From Bacillota bacterium (GTDB lineage: Bacteria > Bacillota > Clostridia > Oscillospirales > Ruminococcaceae), in assembly GCA_023418925.1 (NCBI GenBank), contig JAEZYS010000021.1, positions 1 through 39,111 on the forward strand: a stretch of 39,111 bases of DNA, written 5' to 3'. The translations under genes were made by a program, and so were the position numbers. Every line of letters begins with the position of its first letter. Position 1 is the stretch's first letter. Shown one piece after another: positions 31,419-39,111 of this stretch. Under the pieces are notes generated by a model that was given only the letters and a program-made list of their open reading frames with translations, did no database searches and had not been told where the DNA came from.

Positions 31419-33080
31419 TTACTTTATAATATTACTGTTGTTGATAGCAGAGATAAGTGCACTGATAGATGCGTCGATGATGTCAGATTTATTACCTGCA
31501 CCCCAGAACACACCGTCAACTGTATCAATACCAACATAGGCAACTGCCTTGGATGTTGATCCAACTTCAAGAGCATGTTCAGTGTAAGTGATAATTGAGT
31601 ATTCTATGCCAAGAGCATCCTTTATAGCATTTGAAACAGCATCAAGACGTCCGTTTCCGACTGCTTTTCTTGTGATATGAGTTCCGTTATGCTTAACAAC
31701 AACATTAGCGGTTATGCCGTCAATCTGTGAGAAGTGAGCTTCTGCGACACTGAATTTGCTTGTATTATTGACATACTTATCTTTGAATATTGCATAAATT
31801 TCGTCAGGCATAAGCTCCTTGTGAGAATGGTCTGAAATGCTCTTGACTTCATATCCAAAGTTTTCTCTCATCTTAGGCGGCATGTTTATGCCGTATTTCT
31901 GTTCGAGCAGGTAACCAATTCCGCCCTTTCCTGACTGACTGTTGATTCTGATAACATCTCCGTCATATTCTCTTCCGATATCCTTAGGATCAATTGCAAG
32001 ATAAGGAACAGTCCAGAACTGAGGATTCTGCTCTTCACGCCACTTCATACCCTTTGCAATAGCATCCTGATGAGAGCCTGAGAATGCTGCAAATACCAGT
32101 GAGCCACTGTAAGGCTGTCTGTCATAGACATGCCTTCTGGTCATTTTCTCGTACATTTCCGAAACTTCAGTAATGTTTGAAAAATCAAGTTCAGGATCAA
32201 CACCATGAGAGTACATATTCAAAGCAAGTGTGACAATGTCAACATTTCCTGTTCTCTCACCATTGCCGAATAACGTTCCCTCAACTCTGTCTGCACCTGC
32301 AAGAATTCCAAGTTCGGAATCAGCAATAGCACAACCACGGTCATTATGAGGATGGAGTGAAACAATAATATTTTCACGGCAGTTAAGATTGTCACTCATA
32401 TATTCAACCTGAGAAGCATAGATGTGGGGCATACTTTCTGAAACAGTAGCTGGCAGGTTTATAATTACTTTGTTGTCTGCTGTTGGTTTCCAAATATCAA
32501 TAACCGCATTGCAGATTTCAAGAGCAAATTCGATTTCAGTTCCAGTAAAACTTTCTGGTGAATATTCAAATTTGAAATTGCCTTCTGTCTTTGCCTTATA
32601 CTCATTGCAGAGGTTAGCACCGAACTTTGCTATTTCTATAATCTCTTCCTGTGACTTTTTGAACACCTGTTCACGCTGTGCTACAGAAGTTGAATTATAC
32701 AAATGAACAACAGCATTTTTTGCTCCCTTTAATGCCTCAAAAGTCTTTGCAATGATATGCTCTCTTGACTGGGTTAAAACCTGAATGGTTACATCATCAG
32801 GTATCAGGTTCTTTTCAATAAGCGCCCTGCAGAATTCAAATTCTGTTTCTGAAGCAGCAGGGAAGCCTATTTCAATTTCTTTGAAGCCTATCTTGACAAG
32901 GTAAGAAAAGAATGTCAGTTTTTCTTCAAGTGACATAGGAATAATAAGAGCCTGGTTTCCGTCACGCAGATCGACAGAACACCAGATTGGTGCCTTATCA
33001 ATATACTCTTTCTGTGTCCACTTTAAAGACTGTACCGGCGGCATAAAATATCCTCTGGTATACTTACTGCAGTTTTTCAT
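31419..33080 (-). CDS. leuA: 2-isopropylmalate synthase (LeuA2 type)
   Basis: LeuA condenses 2-oxoisovalerate with acetyl-CoA, the first committed step of leucine synthesis. The catalytic and metal-binding start VDLRDGNQAL (36-45) and the metal-binding SLHPHNDRGC are clear. The C-terminal regulatory domain (about 430-553) carries allosteric leucine sensing in this family. Length is 553 residues; MPPVQSLKW near the N terminus and overall character fit the alpha-IPMS type 2 seen in actinobacteria and some clostridia. It is led by a leucine T-box. leuBCD are not in the window. Confidence 0.95.
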   Translation of the reverse strand: MKNCSKYTRGYFMPPVQSLKWTQKEYIDKAPIWCSVDLRDGNQALIIPMSLEEKLTFFSYLVKIGFKEIEIGFPAASETEFEFCRALIEKNLIPDDVTIQVLTQSREHIIAKTFEALKGAKNAVVHLYNSTSVAQREQVFKKSQEEIIEIAKFGANLCNEYKAKTEGNFKFEYSPESFTGTEIEFALEICNAVIDIWKPTADNKVIINLPATVSESMPHIYASQVEYMSDNLNCRENIIVSLHPHNDRGCAIADSELGILAGADRVEGTLFGNGERTGNVDIVTLALNMYSHGVDPELDFSNITEVSEMYEKMTRRHVYDRQPYSGSLVFAAFSGSHQDAIAKGMKWREEQNPQFWTVPYLAIDPKDIGREYDGDVIRINSQSGKGGIGYLLEQKYGINMPPKMRENFGYEVKSISDHSHKELMPDEIYAIFKDKYVNNTSKFSVAEAHFSQIDGITANVVVKHNGTHITRKAVGNGRLDAVSNAIKDALGIEYSIITYTEHALEVGSTSKAVAYVGIDTVDGVFWGAGNKSDIIDASISALISAINNSNIIK

Positions 33081-33125
33081 AGTAAATCATTTCCTTTCGT
33101 GTTTGCGGCGCAGGCTGGGTTTTAG

Positions 33126-33410
33126 AAAAATAAAAAAGCTTTCATCTCAATAAAGAGATGAAAGCTTAAAACTTCCACGATACCACTCTTGTTCGGATAT
33201 AAAATATCCGCACCTCACCGCATCTCAATCAATTTGATATCCAATGCGTATCTCTGTAACGGGAGAACCCGATCTGATCTACTTACAATTATGCTTTCAA
33301 CAGACTGCTCAAGGACGAGTTATGACTTATTGGGATTACCGTTTCACACCTAACAACGGCTCTCTGAAATCCTGTTTAAGCTTTTATTCCTGTCAGCGCA
33401 TTTCTAATAT
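33126..33410 (-). promoter_or_regulatory. Leucine T-box leader of leuA
   Basis: On the minus strand AGAGAG near 33360 opens Stem I. The likely specifier is CTC (33319-33317, in ATAACTCGTC), a leucine codon matching leuA. The T-box bulge is TGGTATCGTGG (33185-33175), a variant of TGGTACCGCGG. It is followed by a terminator stem, AAGCTTTCATCTC with GAGATGAAAGCTT (33167-33136, 13 bp perfect), and TTTTTATTTTT. Confidence 0.9.
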
Positions 33411-33416
33411 GTCTGT

Positions 33417-33445
33417 AGTATATCATGATGATTTTGATTTGTCAA
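33417..33445 (-). promoter_or_regulatory. Promoter of the leuA T-box unit
   Basis: On the minus strand TTGACA (33445-33440) and TATACT (33422-33417) have a 17-bp spacer, placing the transcript start just before Stem I. Confidence 0.88.
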
Positions 33446-33577
33446 GGGTAAACTTATATTTTCTTTACATTAAAAATATGACAAATGTAATGCCACAAAT
33501 AAGCAAATAGTCACTTTTTATGCTATATTATTCGTGATATAATATATTCAATAAATAAATAACAGGAGGAAAAAGTA

Positions 33578-34528
33578 ATGTCAGAGTTTGTAACTGTAAA
33601 AAATTTAACCAAAAATTATGGTGAATTCTGCGCCGTAGATAATCTAAGCTTTTCAGTAAATGAGGGAGAAATATTTGGTTTGCTGGGTCCTAACGGAGCA
33701 GGAAAGTCTACAACATTAAGTATTATCACAACACTTCTTGATTTTGATAAGGGTAATGTCAGCATTGACGGTCTTGATATCAATAAGGATCGAATGAAAG
33801 TCAAGAAAAACATTGGAATGGTTCCGCAGGAAATTGCATTATACAATCACCTTAACGCCTATGAAAATGTATGCTTTTTTGCTTCATTATATGGTTTGTC
33901 AGGACAGAAACTTAAATCAGCCGCGTTAAGGGCTCTTGAATTTGTAGGTCTTAGTGATAAGGCAAAGTTAAAGCCAAAGCAGATGTCCGGCGGTATGCAG
34001 AGAAGGCTTAATATAGCCTGTGGAATTGCGCATTCACCAAAGTTTATTGTAATGGATGAACCTACTGTCGGAGTTGATGCTCAGTCAAGGGATCATATTA
34101 TGAATACAATCAAGATTCTTCGTGATAACGGTGCAACAATTGCCTATACATCACACTACATGAAAGAGGTAGAGGAAATCTGCGATAGAATTGCTATCAT
34201 TGATCACGGAAAACTTATTGCAAGCGGTACGGAGCAAGAACTTGTTTCACTTGTTACAGATATTAAATCATACAAGATAGAATCCAGAATCAAATCCGAT
34301 TTTAAAAAGGATGATTTTATTTCAAAGATGTCAAAGCTTCCTGGAGTTACTGCTGTATCTATTGATAACGACACCATCAGATTTGATGTGAAGTACGATT
34401 CAGAACCTCTTCCGATTATTCTTGAAAACATGAAACAAAGTGGTCTGAAGGTAGTCAGCATAAATTCTGATATTCCTAATCTTGAAACTATATTCCTTAC
34501 ACTTACAGGACATGAACTAAGGAAATAA
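33578..34528 (+). CDS. ABC transporter ATP-binding protein (ABC-2 exporter, LnrL/DrrA-like)
   Basis: This is the ATPase of an exporter. Walker A is GPNGAGKST (37-45), the signature is MSGGMQRRLN and Walker B is FIVMDEP, with a DrrA-like GVDAQSR next to it. A C-terminal extension of about 90 residues follows the nucleotide-binding domain. Length is 316 residues; the ribosome site is AGGAGG. Two ABC-2 permeases and a histidine kinase/response regulator follow on the same strand, as in Bacillus lnrLMN-lnrJK (linearmycin resistance) although in a different order. The substrate is inferred only by this analogy: a membrane-active lipid or antibiotic. Confidence 0.9.
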   Translation: MSEFVTVKNLTKNYGEFCAVDNLSFSVNEGEIFGLLGPNGAGKSTTLSIITTLLDFDKGNVSIDGLDINKDRMKVKKNIGMVPQEIALYNHLNAYENVCFFASLYGLSGQKLKSAALRALEFVGLSDKAKLKPKQMSGGMQRRLNIACGIAHSPKFIVMDEPTVGVDAQSRDHIMNTIKILRDNGATIAYTSHYMKEVEEICDRIAIIDHGKLIASGTEQELVSLVTDIKSYKIESRIKSDFKKDDFISKMSKLPGVTAVSIDNDTIRFDVKYDSEPLPIILENMKQSGLKVVSINSDIPNLETIFLTLTGHELRK

Positions 34529-34552
34529 TCACAATTTTAAATTATCATTGTT

Positions 34553-34589
34553 GAAAGGAGTGCTTCATTAAGAAGCATGGTTAATTATG
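34553..34589 (+). promoter_or_regulatory. Ribosome site separated from its start codon by a hairpin
   Basis: GAAAGGAG (34553-34560) is followed directly by TGCTTC-ATTAA-GAAGCA (34561-34577), then nine bases and the ATG at 34587. Without the hairpin the spacing is too long for initiation; with it the spacing is normal. Confidence 0.5.
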
Positions 34590-35699
34590 ATTAGTATTAT
34601 AAATAATAAATTGAAGCTGTTTTTCAGAGATAAGGCAAGTGTCTTTTTCAGCTTTTTGTTTCCGCTTGTATTGATTTTCCTGTTAGGAAATTTTCTCGAG
34701 GATGTAGAAAATGCAGAAGATGCAATAGGAGATATAACTGTCTGCTGGTACATATCAACCGATGATAAAACACTTGAAAGTGCTTTAACTGATTTTGTTG
34801 ATACAGTAAGTGATGATGGACTAGCACAATCTACTTTTGCAACAGACATAAATACATCTTTGGATCAGCTTAATAAAAAAGAACTAAGCGCAGTAGTATC
34901 TGTAACGGGCAATCCAGCGGAATTTAAGATATATGCAGGAAATGATGATGTTTCCAACAGAACAGTTAAATCTATTGTTACAGGATTTATAGAAAACTAC
35001 AATGCAGTTTATTCGGTAATGTCTGTTTCACCGATGCTGATGATGAATGCAGTAGATACAGCTGATGGCGGAGTTCTGGACAAGGACTTTGGTTCTACAA
35101 GAACAATGATGGATTACTACGCTGTAAGTATTCTTGTTATGACAATTTTTATGATTAGCTTGATGATAGGTACAGATTGCTTTATTTCTGAAAAAGAAAA
35201 TAATACAATGAGAAGACTTTTCCTTACGCCAAAAAAACCTTTCCAGATATTCATTGCCGGTGTTATTGGTCAGCTTCCTCAGTCATTTTTGCAGACGTTT
35301 GTAATTATGGCTGTCAGTGTTGTTGTATTCGGTGCTCATTATGCAGCAACTTTTTTACAGAATCTTCTTCTTGTTGCATGCATATTTGTAATAACTGTAA
35401 CGGCTAATACAGTCGGAGTTTTCATTGGTATATGCAGTAAAAAGAACCCTATGCTGATAATTCTTCCTATCATGTGGATCATGCTTTTCCTGAGTGGGTC
35501 GTTTGCAGCGGATATAACCATAGATGGATTTACAGAATATCTCCCTCCGTATATTGTCCAGAATGCTATCTTCGAACTTACTACTTGCGGCAGAGAAATG
35601 CCCTTGATTAAGGTAACGGTGGTAAGTGCAGTACTGTTTGTTGTTCTTGTGATAGCAGGAGGATTCATATATCAGAAAAAAAGTACAAGGAATTATTAA
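34587..35699 (+). CDS. ABC-2 type transporter permease, first subunit
   Basis: The protein has 370 residues. One N-terminal membrane helix (about 17-35, SVFFSFLFPLVLIFLLGN) precedes a large outside domain of about 140 residues. Five further hydrophobic segments follow from about 180, with the YxxxDL-like core FISEKENNTMRRLFLTP typical of ABC-2 permeases. The start ATG 34587 is 26 bp from GAAAGGAG, but a small hairpin (TGCTTC/GAAGCA, 34561-34577) between them would bring the two within about nine bases. A five-codon ORF from ATG 34577 overlaps the start. Confidence 0.88.
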   Translation: MISIINNKLKLFFRDKASVFFSFLFPLVLIFLLGNFLEDVENAEDAIGDITVCWYISTDDKTLESALTDFVDTVSDDGLAQSTFATDINTSLDQLNKKELSAVVSVTGNPAEFKIYAGNDDVSNRTVKSIVTGFIENYNAVYSVMSVSPMLMMNAVDTADGGVLDKDFGSTRTMMDYYAVSILVMTIFMISLMIGTDCFISEKENNTMRRLFLTPKKPFQIFIAGVIGQLPQSFLQTFVIMAVSVVVFGAHYAATFLQNLLLVACIFVITVTANTVGVFIGICSKKNPMLIILPIMWIMLFLSGSFAADITIDGFTEYLPPYIVQNAIFELTTCGREMPLIKVTVVSAVLFVVLVIAGGFIYQKKSTRNY

Positions 35700-35712
35700 T
35701 TAGGGGAGATAT

Positions 35713-35744
35713 AGCGTGAAAAATACTTTTCACAAGGAATGGAG
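35713..35744 (+). repeat. Dispersed intergenic repeat, shortened copy 3
   Basis: GCGTGAAAAATACTTTTCAC (35714-35733) is identical over 20 bases to the opening hairpin of copy 1. It is followed immediately by AAGGAATGGAG, which resembles the closing end of the repeat. The middle of the element is missing. It supplies the ribosome site of the permease gene at 35751. Confidence 0.65.
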
Positions 35745-35750
35745 ATTTAT

Positions 35751-36890
35751 ATGAAAAACATTTTAATTCTTGTCAAGGCAAGTATCAGAAGAAATAAGAT
35801 TTCGTTGTTCATTTCTGTTGCATGTGCAGCAGCAATAATACTGTTTATAAATTCTTTTTCTAATGGCACATATAACACCGACAGAATCCAGGTTGGGTTT
35901 ATTGACCATGATAACACAGTTCTCAGTGAGGATCTTAAAGGCTATCTTACTGATGATCTTGAATTTGATCTTGTTGAGGATACATATGAGAATTTGTCGT
36001 CTCAATTGATTTTGAGAGAAATATCTGTTATAATTGAAGTACCAGAGGAATTTTGTTCCTCTGCAGCTAAAGGTAATCCTATGGATATCAGCTTAGTTGC
36101 GATGAATGACTTTGAGAATAAAGCATTTACAAGTGCATATCTGGAATCTTATATGCGTGGAGTAAATATTATGTCAAATAGTGCAGCAGGAAATACAGAC
36201 GAATTCCTTAAAATTTTCAATGAGAAAAAGGATATGTCTGTAGATATTGAGGTAAATAAGGATTACGGAGTTGACAGTATAGAAGAGATACAGCAGAATG
36301 CTTTTGAAAATTTTCTTGGGATGTTCCTGTTCTTGGCACTCGCTGCTTGTATGTTTATTTCATTGACTGTATTTGATGATAGAATGTCAGGAACATACAA
36401 TAGGATTAAGCTTTCTCCGATTCGTTCGATTCAGTATATAATTGGAATAACACTGTTTGGTATTTTACAGTTGATGCTGATTGTAGTTGCAGTATGTGCA
36501 TATATTAAAATAACAGGTTTGTTCATCGGAATGTCAGTAGGTCTGTTATTCTTGTTAATGACATTGATAAGTATTTTCCTTGTTGGATTTTCGCTTGTAG
36601 TAGCATTGCTCTGCAATTCAAAAATGTCAATAATGACAGTAATAGTAGGATTTTCAACAATCAGCAGTATGCTTGGCGGTGCATTCTTCCCGATAGAAAA
36701 GGCATCAGATACTTTGCAGAATGTTGCAAAAATTACTCCTCATTACTGGTTCATGAGTGTTATCAGAGATTATCAGTCTGCTGGAACAGTTAATGTTACA
36801 AATAATATTATCGTACTTATTTTGTTTACAGTGCTTATTTACCTTATCGGAGCAGTATTGTTTGCACAGAAAAAAATGTACAGAAACTAA
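35751..36890 (+). CDS. ABC-2 type transporter permease, second subunit
   Basis: The protein has 379 residues and the same plan as the first permease. One N-terminal membrane helix is at about 14-33, an outside domain runs to about 185, then come five hydrophobic segments including FLGMFLFLALAACMFISLTVF. DDRMSGTYNRIKLSP is the ABC-2 core. I prefer ATG 35751, six bases after GGAG; the in-frame ATG at 35739 lies inside the AAGGAATGGAG site. The gap to the first permease is 51 bp and contains the shortened repeat copy 3. Confidence 0.88.
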   Translation: MKNILILVKASIRRNKISLFISVACAAAIILFINSFSNGTYNTDRIQVGFIDHDNTVLSEDLKGYLTDDLEFDLVEDTYENLSSQLILREISVIIEVPEEFCSSAAKGNPMDISLVAMNDFENKAFTSAYLESYMRGVNIMSNSAAGNTDEFLKIFNEKKDMSVDIEVNKDYGVDSIEEIQQNAFENFLGMFLFLALAACMFISLTVFDDRMSGTYNRIKLSPIRSIQYIIGITLFGILQLMLIVVAVCAYIKITGLFIGMSVGLLFLLMTLISIFLVGFSLVVALLCNSKMSIMTVIVGFSTISSMLGGAFFPIEKASDTLQNVAKITPHYWFMSVIRDYQSAGTVNVTNNIIVLILFTVLIYLIGAVLFAQKKMYRN

Positions 36891-36943
36891 TCATACTTTT
36901 TAACACAAAAGGAGAAGACTTCAGAAAGAGTCGGATTTACGCT

Positions 36944-38059
36944 ATGAATAAATCAACGCTTTATTTCATTGCAAACAGCTTAACCTTGTTATGTTCATCA
37001 TTGTTGAATTATAAGTCCGGTGCCGATATGACCATTATGGTAATATCGGTGCTTGGTTCTTTTTGTGTTTTTTTGTTTCAGCATCTAGTAATGATCCTTC
37101 TCAAAAATAAAAAGGCTGTAAGTGTGATACTTGCCTGTACAATGCTATTTTATGTATTTTACAGTCCGGCAAAATTGTTTCCGCTTATAATTATTCTTAC
37201 ATTTGAATTTATAGATGTTTATGTTTCAGACGAACATCTATATCAGATTACAGGAGTTATATTCGTTATAATGATTTTCTTGTTTTCACCGCCTATACCT
37301 GTAATTTCATTGTCGGTTATCAGTATGGGGCTTACCATATATGCAGGATATGTTATTGATAAGCTGAATATATATAAAGAAATATGCGAAAACCAGAAAG
37401 AAGAGTTATCAAAGCAGAATAAGAAGCTTACAGATATAAAAAGCTTTGCATCGGCAATAAAAACCCAGACTGCTCTTGAGGAAAGAAACAGGTTTGCAGG
37501 CAGAATTCACGACCAGCTCGGACATGGAATAAGTGGTAGCATTATTATGCTTGAGGCTGCGCTGATGATGTTGAGAATTAATCCTGAAAAAGCAGAGGAG
37601 AGTATAAGAAAATCGGTTAATTGCCTTAGAAACGGTGTTGATGATATAAGAATGTCATTAAGGGAAGAACGTCCTCATAAGCTGTTTCTCGGCATTGGTC
37701 AGATAACTTCAATGCTGAAAGAATTTGAACTTACATACAGTATCAGGACAGAATTTACTAATAAGGGTAATATGGAACGTGTACCCGGAGAAGTATGGCA
37801 GTGTATAATTGAAAACCTTGAAGAATCACTTACGAATATGCTCAAGCATTCAAATGGCGATATGTTCTCTGTTAATATAGAAATTTACAATAAGATATTG
37901 AAGGCTGAATTTTCTGATAACGGAAAATGCACCGGAGAATATGAAAAGGGAATTGGTCTTGATGCAATTGAGGAGAGAACTGTCAAATGTGGTGGCAGGT
38001 GCCTTGTATCCTGCGGACAGAATGGATTTTCTACCATATTTTTATTTAATATTATGTAA
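36944..38059 (+). CDS. Sensor histidine kinase, NarL-partner type (HisKA_3)
   Basis: The protein has 371 residues. Five or six hydrophobic segments within residues 7-138 form a membrane sensor without a large outside domain, as in LnrJ-type intramembrane sensors. A coiled stretch (about 145-175) leads to the dimerisation motif LEERNRFAGRIHDQLGHG, with phospho-acceptor H189. The ATPase domain is short: ENLEESLTNMLKHSNG is the N box and GIGLDAIEER the G box. The ATG is far from AAAGGAG (36907-36913), with only a weak GGA site nearby. It is followed 23 bp later by its response regulator. Confidence 0.92.
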   Translation: MNKSTLYFIANSLTLLCSSLLNYKSGADMTIMVISVLGSFCVFLFQHLVMILLKNKKAVSVILACTMLFYVFYSPAKLFPLIIILTFEFIDVYVSDEHLYQITGVIFVIMIFLFSPPIPVISLSVISMGLTIYAGYVIDKLNIYKEICENQKEELSKQNKKLTDIKSFASAIKTQTALEERNRFAGRIHDQLGHGISGSIIMLEAALMMLRINPEKAEESIRKSVNCLRNGVDDIRMSLREERPHKLFLGIGQITSMLKEFELTYSIRTEFTNKGNMERVPGEVWQCIIENLEESLTNMLKHSNGDMFSVNIEIYNKILKAEFSDNGKCTGEYEKGIGLDAIEERTVKCGGRCLVSCGQNGFSTIFLFNIM

Positions 38060-38082
38060 TTACACATGAAATGGGGGATATT

Positions 38083-38718
38083 ATGATTCGCATAGTCATG
38101 GCAGATGATGATGTAATTATCAGAGAAGGGCTTAAAATAATTCTTGAAATGCAGCCGGATTTTGAACTGCTTGGGGCTGCACAGAATGGCGCTGAAGCAG
38201 TTAAGTTATGCAGAGAAAAAAAGCCTGATGTTGTTCTTCTTGATATAAGAATGCCTGAAATGGATGGAATAACAGCATCTGAAATAATAATGAAGGATGA
38301 GCTTTCAAAGCCATTGCTGCTTACAACTTTTGATGAAGAGGACTTTATATTCAGGGCGTTGAAAACAGGTGTAAGCGGGTACATACTTAAAAACAGTCCA
38401 CCTGACCGTATATTTTCAGCAATCAGAGCTGTTTATAATGGCGGAACTGTTTTTCAACCGGATATAGTTGATTATATTCGCTCGCGTGTTTCAGCAATCA
38501 GTCCTGATGCAAGCATATTTGAACTGCTGTCAGAGCGTGAACTTAATGTTGTAAAGCTTATTGCAAAGGGTTATTCCAACAATCAGATAGCAGAGGAATT
38601 GTTTCTCTCTTCAGGGACGGTACGAAACCATATAAGCGTTATTCTTCAGAAAACTGGACTTGAACACAGGACACAGATAGCAATACAATACTTGAGATCA
38701 TTTCCTGATGAGTTATAA
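38083..38718 (+). CDS. NarL/FixJ-family response regulator
   Basis: A 211-residue DNA-binding regulator. The receiver has the acidic pair DDD (8-10), phospho-acceptor D54 in DVVLLDIRMPEMDG and conserved K103. A LuxR-type helix-turn-helix spans about 147-205 (LSERELNVVKLIAKGYSNNQIAEELFLS..TVRNHI). ATG 38083 follows GGGGGA; the ATG at 38071 overlaps that site. It is probably the regulator of the ABC genes upstream. The right IS copy begins about 22 bp past its stop. Confidence 0.94.
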   Translation: MIRIVMADDDVIIREGLKIILEMQPDFELLGAAQNGAEAVKLCREKKPDVVLLDIRMPEMDGITASEIIMKDELSKPLLLTTFDEEDFIFRALKTGVSGYILKNSPPDRIFSAIRAVYNGGTVFQPDIVDYIRSRVSAISPDASIFELLSERELNVVKLIAKGYSNNQIAEELFLSSGTVRNHISVILQKTGLEHRTQIAIQYLRSFPDEL

Positions 38719-38747
38719 AAAAACCCTGTATTTCTGTTTAATATAAT

Positions 38748-38800
38748 CCCCTTAGAGTAGACACTTGAAAAAGAAAAAATTTCAAGACTACATTAAGGGG
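38748..38800 (+). promoter_or_regulatory. Hairpin sequestering the IS transposase ribosome-binding site (right copy)
   Basis: Same structure as at 63-115: CCCCTTA and CTTGAAA on the left arm pair with TTTCAAG and TAAGGGG on the right arm. The AAGGGG ribosome site lies in the stem, eight bases before ATG 38808. Transcripts running in from the kinase/regulator genes would fold it shut. Confidence 0.6.
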
Positions 38801-38807
38801 ATTTGTT

Positions 38808-39111
38808 ATGCAAAGAAAAAGTCATAAGAACAAGAAATATAGCAAGGAATTAAGGTTGCGAGCGGTAATGGATTATCTTAACGGAGGAGGAAGTCTAAAA
38901 GAAATTTGCAGAAAGTATGAGGTATTAGACGACAAGTCACTTAGAAACTGGATAGTGTGGTATAATGGTCATAAAGAGTTTAAGGAGCGAAGCTCCGCCA
39001 AAGGAGAAATCTATATGACCAAAGGAAGAAAAACAACGCAAGAAGAAAGAGCCGAGATAGTTGCATTTTGCCTTGAACATGGCAGAGATTACGGATTGAC
39101 GATAGAAACAT
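38808..39111 (+). CDS. IS3-family OrfA-type transposase with two helix-turn-helix units, partial
   Basis: The frame is open from ATG 38808 to the window end, 101 codons. Residues 1-20 are highly basic (MQRKSHKNKKYSKELRLRAV). A first helix-turn-helix follows (about 20-52, DYLNGGGSLKEICRKYEV..SLRNWI). A linker and second unit begin at about 69 (MTKGRKTTQEERAEIVAFCL). This layout fits the OrfA of IS150-type IS3 elements, which joins the DDE catalytic OrfB by frameshifting. OrfB lies outside the window. Confidence 0.8.
   Translation, partial: MQRKSHKNKKYSKELRLRAVMDYLNGGGSLKEICRKYEVLDDKSLRNWIVWYNGHKEFKERSSAKGEIYMTKGRKTTQEERAEIVAFCLEHGRDYGLTIET

Larger units (their letters stand above)
38741..39111 (+). 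mobile_element. IS3-like insertion sequence, 5' part (right copy, truncated by window edge)
   Basis: Positions 38741-38862 are the exact inverse of 122-1, so the two copies face outward from the block between them. The visible part includes the upstream hairpin and a transposase ORF open to the window edge. Weaker similarity to the left copy continues back to about 38724 (CCCTGTAT), so the true end is uncertain. The element starts just past the response regulator stop and has not broken a gene. Confidence 0.87.

Noticed and set aside
33244..33510. An 88-codon plus-strand frame in front of the ABC operon
   Set aside because: It lies wholly opposite the leuA T-box leader and its promoter, has no recognisable domain, and the T-box elements explain the sequence.
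1..39111. CRISPR array, prophage, toxin-antitoxin or restriction system as the hidden novelty
   Set aside because: No direct-repeat/spacer array, phage structural gene, integrase, methylase or toxin pair was seen; the only mobile DNA is the IS ends and the small repeats.

Overview
The window looks like chromosome from a low-GC Gram-positive gut-type clostridium, probably a Ruminococcus-like Oscillospirales (inference). Supporting signs are AT-rich sequence, strong AGGAGG-type ribosome sites, sigma-A promoters with TTGACA/TATAAT-like boxes, T-box leaders, a preQ1-type riboswitch, a reverse rubrerythrin and a tiny cysteine-rich 'chorion class' protein. Most content is housekeeping metabolism and its regulation. 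No CRISPR array, prophage, tRNA or rRNA gene was seen.

Layout. Positions 1-122 and 38741-39111 are the start ends of two oppositely oriented copies of one IS3-like insertion sequence, so the whole block is bracketed by an inverted IS pair. Positions 144-3279 (minus) hold a complete GTP-to-preQ1 operon, queD-queE-folE-queC-queF, behind a promoter, a preQ1-I-like aptamer and an intrinsic terminator. Positions 3296-7617 (minus) are a potABCD polyamine importer, followed by nadA at 7708-8619 (minus). On the plus strand come a DUF3810 membrane protein with an HExxH motif (8992) and the operon pheB-like ACT protein, hom, thrB, GNAT fusion, tsaE, tsaB (10350-14855). Next are a lipoprotein with 25-residue repeats, a DegV protein, a 50-residue Cys-rich protein, a ClpC-type unfoldase and a reverse rubrerythrin.

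Positions 20404-24868 hold an unusual GH4-family protein, a polysaccharide deacetylase, an SGNH-like protein, a DUF4358 lipoprotein and a small membrane protein. Then come a tyrosine T-box with tyrS, a metY-like gene, a GNAT gene with an odd leader, an unknown membrane protein, a phosphoesterase with a problematic start, hemW, and leuA behind a leucine T-box. The right end (33578-38718) is an ABC exporter (ATPase plus two ABC-2 permeases) with a NarL-type two-component system, arranged like linearmycin-type lipid/drug sensing and export modules.

Themes. Three transcription-attenuation RNAs (preQ1, Tyr T-box, Leu T-box) each sit behind a sigma-A promoter and in front of a matching biosynthetic or tRNA-charging gene. 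A dispersed intergenic repeat, with hairpins and a ribosome-binding site at its 3' end, precedes several unrelated genes and is the least explained structure here. Threonine synthesis (hom-thrB) is in one transcription unit with t6A genes (tsaE-tsaB), which use threonine. The GH4 and SGNH-like proteins both seem to lack expected catalytic or metal-binding residues.
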